64,000 bases of DNA from Cetobacterium_A somerae. GTDB lineage: Bacteria; Fusobacteriota; Fusobacteriia; Fusobacteriales; Fusobacteriaceae. Position numbers and translations under genes: made by a program. The notes under the pieces are model-generated. The model did not search any database. It was not told the DNA's origin and saw nothing but the letters and a program-made list of their open reading frames with translations. The stretch's first letter is position 1; every line of letters begins with the position of its first letter. The stretch lies in NCBI RefSeq assembly GCF_044784365.2, contig NZ_CP173070.2. One strand, 5' to 3'. Below, one piece after another: positions 26,248-35,800 of the stretch.

Positions 26248-26278
26248 CCAGTAGATTTAAATTAAACCTACTGGACCT
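26248..26278 (-). promoter_or_regulatory. hairpin between the ribosome-binding site and start of the YfcC gene
   Basis: GTCCAGTAG and CTACTGGAC form a perfect 9-bp stem around a 13-base AT loop. On the minus strand GGAGGAG directly precedes the stem and the ATG follows it by 11 bases. Folding would therefore bring the distant Shine-Dalgarno to normal spacing. Confidence 0.55.
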
Positions 26279-26345
26279 CCTCCTTTTTCATATATAATTC
26301 AGCTTTTTCTTTTCAATATTTTTAATTTTTTCTTTTTTTTGAAGG

Positions 26346-27212
26346 CTAAATAGTGTATCCTTTTCCTAATACTTCATGAATATCTGAAACTACAACAAAA
26401 GCTTCTTTATCAACTTCTACTATAAGTTCTTTTAATAGAAACACCTCTCTATTTTTAAGAACAGTCGTTATGACATCTCTTTTACTTCCAGAATATAATG
26501 CTTGTGCTTGATTATAGTTTCCTGTTTTTCCTAAATCACTAACTATTATTTTTTTTATTTCTTCAACTTTAGAAGTTATAATATATGCCATTTTAGCATC
26601 ATTTGAGCCATTGATTAATTTATTAATTATAACTCCTGTCATGTAAAGATTAATAAGCGCATATAAAGCTTTTTCAGCTCCAAAAATATATGCAGCAAAC
26701 AAAACTATTGTTGAATCAATCATTATTAAAGCTTGTCCAATTGGAATTTTAAAAAATTTATTAAAAATACCTGATAAAATATCACTTCCACCTGTTGTTC
26801 CACCATTTTTTATAACAATTCCTAATCCAATTCCCATTAATAATCCACCATATAAAGTACCTAAAAAAATATTACTTGGATTTGTATAATCAATTATTTT
26901 ATCAATTTCAGGTATAAACCTTTTAATAAACTCAACATTTAAAGATAGAAATGAAATTCCAGCTAAAGTTTTAGCACCATAAGATTTTCCAAATACCTTA
27001 ATCCCTAATACAAATAAAGGGATATTTATAAAAAATATAAGAAATCCTACTTTAATTCCTGTCATATAATTGATAAGAATTGAAAGCCCCGTCGCTCCAC
27101 CAGGAGCTAAATTAGAAGGAATTAAAAATCCATTAATAGCTACCGAAGCTATGAGTGTTCCTATATAAATATAAATATATTCTGTTAATATTTTTAATTT
27201 TTTTCTTTTCAA
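26346..27212 (-). CDS. YitT-family membrane protein
   Basis: The 288-residue protein has five or six N-terminal membrane segments containing the YitT motifs NGFLIPSNLAPGGATGLSI and GGTTGGSDILS. A cytoplasmic C-terminal DUF2179-like domain follows (LYSGSKRDVITTVLKNREV). Family members are common in Firmicutes and Fusobacteria, but their transport substrate is not settled. It begins with TTG at 27212, with TGAGGA upstream. It lies between the M18 aminopeptidase gene and the broken YfcC gene on the same strand. Confidence 0.88.
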   Translation of the reverse strand: MKRKKLKILTEYIYIYIGTLIASVAINGFLIPSNLAPGGATGLSILINYMTGIKVGFLIFFINIPLFVLGIKVFGKSYGAKTLAGISFLSLNVEFIKRFIPEIDKIIDYTNPSNIFLGTLYGGLLMGIGLGIVIKNGGTTGGSDILSGIFNKFFKIPIGQALIMIDSTIVLFAAYIFGAEKALYALINLYMTGVIINKLINGSNDAKMAYIITSKVEEIKKIIVSDLGKTGNYNQAQALYSGSKRDVITTVLKNREVFLLKELIVEVDKEAFVVVSDIHEVLGKGYTI

Positions 27213-27258
27213 TTTTTCCTCACTTGATTTTTATAAGTTATGTTTTTAGTTTGCTTTT

Positions 27259-28641
27259 TTATAATTCATAAAAAGCTAAATAGGCTCTATATGTCTCATA
27301 TACGTCAAGTTTTGAAGATATTTCCATTGGAGCATGCATTGAAAGTAATGCTGGTCCTACATCAATTGTCTTAATTCCTTTTTGAGCTAGAAACATTGCT
27401 ACAGTTCCTCCTCCACCCTCATCTACTTTTCCTAACATTCCAATTTGCCAAACTATATTATTTTTATTTAGCATATTTCTTATTTCTGCAACAAATTCAG
27501 CATCTGCATCATTTGTTCCACTCTTTCCTCTAGAGCCAGTATATTTTGTTATAACTATTCCATTGTTTAATTTTGCAGCATTCATAGGATCATGAACTCC
27601 TTTAAATATAGGATCCATAGCAGCATTAACGTCTGAGGATAAAGCCTTAGAGTTCCACAACGTTTTTTGTAAATCATTACCATTAACCATTCCCTTTATT
27701 TTGCAGATTAACTCAGTTGTAAAATATTCTAAATAAGTAGATTGAAGACCAGTTGATCCATTAGATCCTGTTTCCTCTTTATCCGCTAAAAAACATACAA
27801 GAGTCTTTTTAGGAATTTTATCAAAATCTAAAATTGCTTTTAGTGATGTATAAGCACAAATTCTGTCATCTTGTCCATAACCTGCGATTAAAGATTTATC
27901 TAATCCTAAATCTCTAGCTTTTCCTGAAGGAACTAATTCTAGTTCTGCAGATATAAAGTCTTCTTCAGAAAAACCATATTTATTATTAAGAATATTTAAA
28001 ATATGTTGCTTTATAAGATCTTTTGAATCACACTCTTCTAAATATAAAGGCATTGACCCAACTATAATTTGTAACTCCTCTCCTTGGAATACTTCTGGTG
28101 CTTTTCTATCAGCTTGAGATTTTCCCCAAAGATGTGGTAATAAGTCTGGAATCATAAAAATTGGATCTTTTTCATCTTCACCAATTACTATATTAATTTT
28201 TTCACCATTTTCTAGTACAACTACTCCATGTAAAGAAAGAGGAATTGTAGCCCACTGATATTTTTTTATTCCACCATAATAATGTGTTTTCATATAAGCT
28301 AATTCTAAATCTTCATATAAAGGGTTAGCTTTTAAATCTATTCTTGGAGAGTCTATATGAGAAACTATATAATTAATTCCTTTTAAAATATCATCTTCAC
28401 CTATAATACTTAATACGATATTTTTATTTCTATTAATAAAGTAAACTTTATCTCCAACTTCTAATTTTTCTTTTAAATCTATATTAATAAATCCACTTGC
28501 TTCAGCCATTTTTTTACTAATTTCAACTACTTCTCTCTCAGTTTTTCCATCATCTAAAAATTTTTTATAATTCTCTGAAAAATCAAAAATAACATTTGCT
28601 TCATTCACTCTTTCTTTTGTCCAACCATTTTTTCCAAACAT
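27259..28641 (-). CDS. apeA: M18-family aminopeptidase
   Basis: The 460-residue zinc peptidase has the M18 landmarks YIVSHIDSPRIDLKANPLYED near residue 90, the substrate-site segment AGYGQDDRICAYTSL, the catalytic glutamates in FLADKEETGSNGSTG and the late histidine in LLSMHAPMEISS. It matches the bacterial M18 aminopeptidase length. It removes N-terminal, often acidic or neutral, residues from peptides in the cytoplasm. It lies 25 bp after an amino-acid permease gene, so peptide breakdown and amino-acid exchange are probably co-transcribed. Confidence 0.93.
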   Translation of the reverse strand: MFGKNGWTKERVNEANVIFDFSENYKKFLDDGKTEREVVEISKKMAEASGFINIDLKEKLEVGDKVYFINRNKNIVLSIIGEDDILKGINYIVSHIDSPRIDLKANPLYEDLELAYMKTHYYGGIKKYQWATIPLSLHGVVVLENGEKINIVIGEDEKDPIFMIPDLLPHLWGKSQADRKAPEVFQGEELQIIVGSMPLYLEECDSKDLIKQHILNILNNKYGFSEEDFISAELELVPSGKARDLGLDKSLIAGYGQDDRICAYTSLKAILDFDKIPKKTLVCFLADKEETGSNGSTGLQSTYLEYFTTELICKIKGMVNGNDLQKTLWNSKALSSDVNAAMDPIFKGVHDPMNAAKLNNGIVITKYTGSRGKSGTNDADAEFVAEIRNMLNKNNIVWQIGMLGKVDEGGGGTVAMFLAQKGIKTIDVGPALLSMHAPMEISSKLDVYETYRAYLAFYEL

Positions 28642-28666
28642 ACTTTATTACCCCCATAATTTTTTA

Positions 28667-30181
28667 TTAAGCAAGTTGCTCTTTTTTATTAAGATGTTTT
28701 ACTTCGTATCTTCTATAAATAGTTAATGCTAATAGTGCAAAGAATATAGGTCCAATAGTCATCCAAATTGTATCATCTATTTTACCTTTTAAAGCTGGCT
28801 CTATAATAGTTGAAATATTAGCAAATCCTACTAATATAACTGTAAAAAATGTTGCTATTTTAATAGAAAAATCAGTTTTGAATATAACAAAAGGTTTTTC
28901 AATGGCTTCATTTTTCTTAAAGATTGGAAAAGCAATAGCTATAAGTAAATATGGAATTGTCATAGCAACATTTGTCATAAGAGTTAATTTCATGAAAAAT
29001 GCTTCAGCTCCTTGCCCACCAAATGTAATTCCTAAAATAAATAAAACAACAATCGCCCATTGACACCACATAGCATTTTGAGGCATACCATCTTTAATTT
29101 CAGATATTTTTTCAGGCCACATCTCTTTTGGAGCTCCTTCAATAAGTTGTTTTAATGGAGAATAAATAAGAGTAAAAAAAGCACCTGTTAAACACAGTAC
29201 AATAGATATTCCCATGTATCTTGACATTAATTGTCCTATAGTTATTGCTGTTGCTTCGTTTATATTAAAAGATATTGCTATTTGATAACCTAAATTTTCC
29301 ATACAAACATACGAGAAATTTCCTATATGAACATTTCCTTTATTTATTAAAAATTCCCAATTAGTAAATATTCCTACTAAAAATATTCCTACTGCATATC
29401 CAATAGCTATAACAAAAGCTGCTATAGTAATACCTTTTGGAAAGTTTTTTTCTGGATTTTCTGTTTTATCAACTAAACCTCCAACTACTTCTATTCCTCC
29501 ATATGCAAAGATAGCAAAAACTAAAAATGATGCAATTGATAGACCGCTTAAGTAGTTTGGATTTGGTGAAGTAAAGAATGCTCCACTTATAGACTCAATA
29601 GGTTGAGCTAATTTAAATCCATTATTTATAAAAACAATAAGTGATCCTAAAAGTAGAACTAAATTTAAAAGAGTAACGGCAATTCCACCAACTGAAGCAA
29701 TCTTAGTTATTTTATTTAAACCTTTTGAGGCTACATATGTAAATACAGTTATTAAGCCTACTCCTAAAAGTCCCATACTTTGAGTTGAATTTAAGCCAAA
29801 TAAATTTAACTGTGTAGTTAAATCTTTTCCAAAAATTGCTGTTGAAACAACAACCCAAATTCCAGAAGATATATTAACAAGCCATATAACATAAGATGAA
29901 TACCACATGAATGTTGTAATAAAAGCATATTTTGGTCCTACAGATTTTTCCATCCAAGAATAAATTCCTCCTGTTTCTTTTTTGAAAGCTGAACCATATT
30001 CTGCCATCATAAATGCATAAGGAATAAAAAACAATAATCCTGAAAAGATATACCAAGGTATTGCAGAATATCCCATAAGATAAAATGATCTTGGAATGTT
30101 ATTGAAACCAAAAACTGAAGTAAAAATCATTAAAATTAATGGTATCAATTTCATTTTGTTGCTCGTTTGTACTTTTTCCAT
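28667..30181 (-). CDS. APC-family amino-acid permease (YjeM/GadC type)
   Basis: The 504-residue protein has about 12 membrane helices. It starts with the APC signature region LMIFTSVFGFNNIPRSFYLMGYSAIPW and continues with AEYGSAFKKETGGIYSWMEKSVG and FAYGGIEVVGGLVDKTENPEKNFPKG. These resemble the glutamate/GABA-type branch that includes YjeM. It probably exchanges an amino acid across the inner membrane; the substrate is not deducible. AGGAG precedes the start, and it leads the operon with the M18 aminopeptidase. Confidence 0.88.
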   Translation of the reverse strand: MEKVQTSNKMKLIPLILMIFTSVFGFNNIPRSFYLMGYSAIPWYIFSGLLFFIPYAFMMAEYGSAFKKETGGIYSWMEKSVGPKYAFITTFMWYSSYVIWLVNISSGIWVVVSTAIFGKDLTTQLNLFGLNSTQSMGLLGVGLITVFTYVASKGLNKITKIASVGGIAVTLLNLVLLLGSLIVFINNGFKLAQPIESISGAFFTSPNPNYLSGLSIASFLVFAIFAYGGIEVVGGLVDKTENPEKNFPKGITIAAFVIAIGYAVGIFLVGIFTNWEFLINKGNVHIGNFSYVCMENLGYQIAISFNINEATAITIGQLMSRYMGISIVLCLTGAFFTLIYSPLKQLIEGAPKEMWPEKISEIKDGMPQNAMWCQWAIVVLFILGITFGGQGAEAFFMKLTLMTNVAMTIPYLLIAIAFPIFKKNEAIEKPFVIFKTDFSIKIATFFTVILVGFANISTIIEPALKGKIDDTIWMTIGPIFFALLALTIYRRYEVKHLNKKEQLA

Positions 30182-30316
30182 TTCTAAATCTCCTCCGTTG
30201 TACTGTAATTTTATTTTAACTTCTCATAAAAGTGATTATATTTTTACTTTTACAAAAAGTCAATTTTTTTGTAATTTTTTATTATAAATACTATTTTTTT
30301 AACACATTATTTGTAA

Positions 30317-30347
30317 AATTAAAACACTTTATTTTTAATAAAGTGTT
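30317..30347 (-). terminator. terminator after the kinase-like gene
   Basis: AACACTTTATT (30323-30333) pairs with AATAAAGTGTT (30337-30347) around a 3-base loop, with a T-rich run on the minus strand side. It ends transcription of the kinase-like gene 10 bp after its stop. Confidence 0.85.
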
Positions 30348-30356
30348 TTTTTATTT

Positions 30357-31118
30357 TTAGTTATAGTTCAATATATATATCAATTTTATAAAATCATGAA
30401 TATCTTTGCCCAAATATTTTGAAAATCCTGTTTTATAAAATTTTGTCAAAAATTTAACTCTAGAAACTATATTTAAAATTTTTTTATATATGAATCGATT
30501 GTTTGAAACTTTATCATATTCTTTTAAAAGAGCATGGTAATCTTCATCCTCTATTTCTAGATTACTCAATGATATTAGAAAAATTAAAACATCTCTTATT
30601 TGAATATCTGAAATATATTCTTCAGGAATAATCTCTTCAAAATCAATCATAAAAATATTATCATTATCAATTGTAAAATTTCTAATTTGTGATCCTCCGT
30701 GAGCAAAACCTAAATTATGTAAATTAGCAATTGAACTTATCGCTTTTTTTAAATAATCTATTTTGTTATAAATTTCTGGTTTCTTAAGAAAATCTTTTAA
30801 TCTTTCTCCACAATCTTCTAAAATAAAAAAATTAGAACATGAAAAAAATACTTCAGGTACATTTAAATCATATTTTTTTAAATTTACTAATTTTATTGCT
30901 TCGTGATTAGAGTTATTCTTTATATTAACTGTTGGAGATAAAATTCGAAAAAATAAAATTTTTGATACTACTTTTTGAATAAAAAATAATAGTTTTTTTC
31001 TTAATAGTTTTTTATCAATATTTTTCTTTAAATAGTAGTTTCTCCCATCAATAGATATTTTTGAAACTTTTGGCAATAATTTAATATCTATTTTCAAAAG
31101 TTCTTTTTCAAAATTCAT
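30357..31118 (-). CDS. WaaY/RIO-like lipopolysaccharide-core kinase
   Basis: The 253-residue protein has a reduced protein-kinase fold. A lysine-rich N-terminus is followed by NHEAIKLVNLKKY, then the hinge FFILEDCG and the catalytic loop LGFAHGGSQIRNF. The metal-binding motif MIDFEEI, near residue 155, completes the site. The HGxxxxRN and DFE pair is that of the RfaY/WaaY and RIO-like kinases, which phosphorylate heptose in lipopolysaccharide core. It stands alone, with its own ribosome-binding site (AGGAGG) and terminator. A role in decorating the envelope is inferred; the acceptor is unknown. Confidence 0.75.
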   Translation of the reverse strand: MNFEKELLKIDIKLLPKVSKISIDGRNYYLKKNIDKKLLRKKLLFFIQKVVSKILFFRILSPTVNIKNNSNHEAIKLVNLKKYDLNVPEVFFSCSNFFILEDCGERLKDFLKKPEIYNKIDYLKKAISSIANLHNLGFAHGGSQIRNFTIDNDNIFMIDFEEIIPEEYISDIQIRDVLIFLISLSNLEIEDEDYHALLKEYDKVSNNRFIYKKILNIVSRVKFLTKFYKTGFSKYLGKDIHDFIKLIYILNYN

Positions 31119-31451
31119 ACTTTCCTCCTAATAATAAATAACATCTACTCAAATTTAATTTTTTTAAAACTTATCTATAATAGAGTAATCTAATTTAATA
31201 AATTTGAATATTTGAAATTTTTGAAAATTTTATATTAATTTTTTCTATTACTTTATAACAAAATCTGAAAAACCCAGTTAGAAGTATTAATAATTGATTT
31301 GATATAATCTAAATAAAAAAGGATTTAAGACATGAATAAACGTTCTTAAAATAGATTTTTTCTTAACAGATATAGCTAGATGCCTATTATTATCTTTATT
31401 TAGTTTAATTGTATACGACTATAATTCTTAAATTTTGATTTATATATAAAA
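31119..31451. other. non-coding AT-rich spacer
   Basis: This 333-bp gap lies between the kinase-like gene and the phosphatase terminator. I see no ORF longer than a few codons, no RNA gene and no repeat. The kinase gene promoter should lie at its left side. Confidence 0.5.
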
Positions 31452-31490
31452 AACCTTCAAGTTAGATAATAGGAACTTGAAGGTTTTTAT
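31449..31490 (-). terminator. terminator after the acid phosphatase gene
   Basis: AACCTTCAAGTT (31452-31463) pairs perfectly with AACTTGAAGGTT (31474-31485), flanked by A and T runs on both sides, so it could act in either direction. It is 10 bp after the phosphatase stop codon. Confidence 0.88.
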
Positions 31491-31495
31491 AAAAA

Positions 31496-32791
31496 TTATA
31501 ATTTGACTTTAAAATACTTAACTTCATCGATTATTGTATCGTATTTTTTTATTTTTAAATCATTTATTACTTTCTCATAATATTTTCTTACATCATCCCA
31601 TTTATAATATGGTTTCATATTGCTTTCTATAGGAAAATTAATCTCCTTTTCATTGTAAAGCATTTTTACTAAAATATCATTTTTTTCATTTTTATAAAAA
31701 ATCCACTGAATATTAACTCCCATTGGAGAAACTTCATAATCTTTCCAAATATTTTCAACGTTATTTAAATCATTAGTTTGCTTTGATGCAAAATCAATTT
31801 TTAATAAACTTGCAAAAGGAACCACTGTTTCTGCGTGAGCAAATCTTAAATTTGCTGCTATATTTTTATTCTTAATAGCATTTTCTGATGTTGACAAAAA
31901 ATCTTCTAAAAGAGCAAAAGAAATATCCATTGGTAAATTTTGTCCCACACTACTTGGTCCTTTTTCTAAATACATTGATAAATTTTTATTAGCCCAAAAA
32001 TATTTTAATTCTTCCTGTGTAAAGTATTTACTTAACCCTACATTTTCTCCTATATCATATTGATTTGTATATAACCCATATAAGTCTGTCGTAAATTTCA
32101 AACTATTTTTAGCACTTAACATATCTTTACTCTTAAAAATTCTATTAGTTATTTCAAGATATATTTTACTTCTATTTTGAAAACTATTTAACATAGTTTT
32201 CCAATCTCCATTTTCTTTAAATTCTATATATTCAAGGTTTAAATCAAAAAATCTTAAAATTGGATCTACTTTTTCATTTATTTTTGTTTTTACATTATCT
32301 TCTGAAATATTCTCTTTAAATGTTTTCAAAAATTCATTCATACTTTCTTGAGTTCTTTTTACATAAGTTGCTTCAGCTAAAATTTCTCTATTTTCTTTAA
32401 ATACTTGAGGATAATTTTTATACATCCTCTTTCCTATTTCAAACTCCATATCCTTCCCTATTTGAGATAAAAGGCCATATTTTCCCTCTTCAGAATTTTT
32501 CAATTGTAAAACATCTTTTAATAACTCCTCACCTAAAGGTGTCAGCTCTTTTCTCTCACTAGCTTCTATTAATTCATTAAGAATTTTATCTATAGATTTA
32601 GAACTACTCAAATATCTTGCTCCATGTCTTCCTAAATGATTTATATAGAATGGTGTAAATCCCTCTGGTGCTTTCGTATAATTTTCATCTACTTTTACAT
32701 AAAGAGTCTGACTTCCTAAAAAATTATTATCTTGTGCAAAATTAGATAAATACATCAATAGAAATAAAAAAAGACATTTTATTATTTTCAT
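31496..32791 (-). CDS. exported histidine acid phosphatase
   Basis: The start at 32791 follows GGAGGAG and gives a signal peptide (MKIIKCLFLFLLMYLSNFAQD); a longer form from 32827 lacks a site. The 431-residue protein has the histidine phosphatase motif LGRHGARY, with Arg55 and the phosphorylated His56, and the late FAHAETVVP motif that supplies the second catalytic His and the acid Glu. That is branch 2 of the superfamily (acid phosphatases and phytases). It probably releases phosphate from organic esters in the periplasm. Similar proteins are found in Bacteroidetes and Fusobacteria; whether it takes phytate is unknown. Confidence 0.85.
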   Translation of the reverse strand: MKIIKCLFLFLLMYLSNFAQDNNFLGSQTLYVKVDENYTKAPEGFTPFYINHLGRHGARYLSSSKSIDKILNELIEASERKELTPLGEELLKDVLQLKNSEEGKYGLLSQIGKDMEFEIGKRMYKNYPQVFKENREILAEATYVKRTQESMNEFLKTFKENISEDNVKTKINEKVDPILRFFDLNLEYIEFKENGDWKTMLNSFQNRSKIYLEITNRIFKSKDMLSAKNSLKFTTDLYGLYTNQYDIGENVGLSKYFTQEELKYFWANKNLSMYLEKGPSSVGQNLPMDISFALLEDFLSTSENAIKNKNIAANLRFAHAETVVPFASLLKIDFASKQTNDLNNVENIWKDYEVSPMGVNIQWIFYKNEKNDILVKMLYNEKEINFPIESNMKPYYKWDDVRKYYEKVINDLKIKKYDTIIDEVKYFKVKL

Positions 32792-32892
32792 AATTTCTCC
32801 TCCCATATTAATAAATTCATTTATCAACTACTCAACTTCTTTACACTTTTTTTTAATTTCTTAACATATATCACTTATTTTATAATTTATTT

Positions 32893-35800
32893 TTAAAAGG
32901 TATAAATAAATCCAGCTGATGTTTTCCAAGAGTTTTTATCTTCAAAGATATATTTATACTCAACATAAAGTGTTAATTCATCTTTTATCGTATCTTTACT
33001 TAAGTCTATTCTAGTTCCCACCTCTTTATAAAATTGATTCTTTCTATCCACTTTAATATCTGTAGTTTCATTTGATAAATTTTTTAATTTTAAATTTAAG
33101 TTTTCATTGGCACTATTTATATCTTGTCCTACTCCACCTTTTAACTTAAGAGTTAATTTATAATTATCTTTTGGATAAAATATTTTACCTATACTTGTTC
33201 CAATTTTTATAGTGCTAAATACCTTATTCATATTATCCAAATTTATTGCATATTCTCCACCAGCTTCTTTTATCTCTTTTTGAAAAACACCCATTAAATA
33301 ACCCTTCATTTCTGGTTCTACAAAAAATGTATCAAATTTATATTCTTTTGAAATTTTTCCTGACGTTCCTACATATAAATTTTTTATATCTGAATTAAAA
33401 CTTTCGTCTAATGAAACATACTCAATACTTGTTCCATTATTTTCTAGAAATGAAACATTTAAATTTCTTTTTAAATTACCTTGAGCATAACCAAAATATA
33501 AAACTCCAATTCCTTTTATGTTATCTTTAGCATAATTTAAAAATGAAGTTTCTTGGAAAAAATTATCTTTTCTTTTTCCTCTATTTGAATTGTAGTCACT
33601 ATCAAGTCTTGTATAACTAAATAAAAATCCATAATTCGAATTTTCATTAAGTGTGTATTGTTTTCCTAAATAAAAGCCATTTAAATATTCATCAAACCCA
33701 ATCTGATTAGATAAGTTTTTTTGTTTTGTTCTTTCTAAAGAATATCCTACAATATAACTATTATCTTTATCTGTATTATATCTTGTTTCTAAATTATCTA
33801 ATATATTATTTGTTGTAAAATTAATTGAATCTCTAGTTTGAAAAATTACTGTTGGATAAAAGTCTCTACCAAAAAACAAATCTAAGTCTTTATCAAATTC
33901 AGCTTGACTTCTTATACTTCTAAGAGCACTATACATTTTAATTTTACTCTCTTCATTTTCTAAATTATATATATTCTCCAAGTATTCTCCTATAGAAGAG
34001 TTCGTAAGTTCTGTAAATCTTTTTCTTTTTATATAAGAATCTCCATTTTCTGTATATATATCATATAGATATGAATGTGAAACAAAATTATCTGCTTTAA
34101 CTGATAGATTCAATAAAAACCCATCCGTATCATTTTTAGTAAATAAAGCTTGAGCGTAACTAAGACCTATAATGGCCTCTTGTAATTTTGCTCCTCCTAT
34201 ATTTCCTCCCTTCTCCATAACTAATTCATAATTTTCAGGAACATAATAATTATTTGAAGTAGCAATTCCATTAATTATTCCCCAGTTATAAATTGTCCCT
34301 CCTGTTGCCGCAATTCCAGTTGTTCCTAAATTTAATACTCCACTATTTTGGGCAACGCCTCCATTCATATTAAAAGCATGTGAATTACTAACACTATCTT
34401 CTATTGTAATAACTCCATTCGTTGCATTGACTAATATCGTTTGATTTCCAGACGATCCCATTGCATTAGTATTTGAGTCATTTACATAAATTTGACCATC
34501 ATTTGTTATAGTTCCTGAATTTTTAATATACATTCCATTTCCTGAGTTTGTTACGCTTATAACTCCTGAGTTTGTAGCTCCTCCCGGACCTGATACAAGA
34601 ATTCCTGTTCCCATACTTACAGATATATTACTCGAAATCGTTGTTGTTAGAGTTGAATTTCCTGTTGCATACATCCCTATTTGACCTGAATCACTAAGAG
34701 TTATTTTTCCACTATTTATAGCTGTACTTGTTTTATCTGCATACATCCCTATACTACTAGTTCCTGCTAATGTTATTGTAGCTTCATTAATTATTCGACT
34801 TGCCTCTCTTGCTACCATTGCTGTAGAACCTTGGTTTGCTGTTATTTGAGATTTATTTATAGCTTCACTATTATTATAAGCATATATCCCTATTCCATCT
34901 GTTAAACTCATAAATCCATTATTTACTGCATACCCATTTCCTGCTAAATAAACTCCTATTCCTCCAGAATAAACATCTATAGTACTATTACTTGCATTTT
35001 CAAAAGTTGATTTGTTTGAATTATTATCAACGTATGCTCCAATTCCTCCATTTATTGCATTTAATGTATTAGTATTCTTAATAGTTGAACCATCACTTGC
35101 AAACATCCCATATTGACTATTACTCGCTGAAATAAAACCATCATTTATAGCATTTCCTGAGCTTATTGCTGACATCCCTATACTACTACTTCCTTTCAGT
35201 GTAACTTCAGATTTATTAGTTGCAACTGCTCCTTCATATGAAACCATCCCTGTTGAATTAGACCCTACATTTATTCCATTATAATTTATAGCTTGAGCGT
35301 TCGCTCCTCTTGTAATCATTCCTATTCCTGAGTTGATATTTATAGCACCATTTTGATTTGATATAGTAGTCCCACTAGTACCATACATTCCAATCTGATT
35401 ATTATTTACAGTAATAAGGCTCGCATTAATACCTATTCCGCCAGCATTACTTACTAACATTCCAATATTATTAAAGTTTGAAGTTCCATTTACCGTTATA
35501 GATCCATCATTATATATTTCTCCACCTAAAGATAACATTCCATTTAAAGAATAACTACTTGTACCACTAATTGTAATATTATTAACATTACGCATTTGAT
35601 ACCCTAATTTAGTAGAACCCATTCCATTATATAATCCATTTGTCTCACCAGCAACTATAATATCTCCTTCTGATAAATGATATGTTCCAGGTAACCATTT
35701 ATTATTATCAAAAAGATACATTCCATTATAGCTTATATCTCCGCTACCTGAACCACTTCCACTTCCACCTGAATCTCCGCTGCCTGAACCACTTCCGCTT

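Noticed and set aside
30357..31118. Aminoglycoside-type phosphotransferase for the kinase-like gene
   Set aside because: The HGxxxxRN and DFE arrangement and length fit the WaaY/RIO-like group better, though this is not certain.
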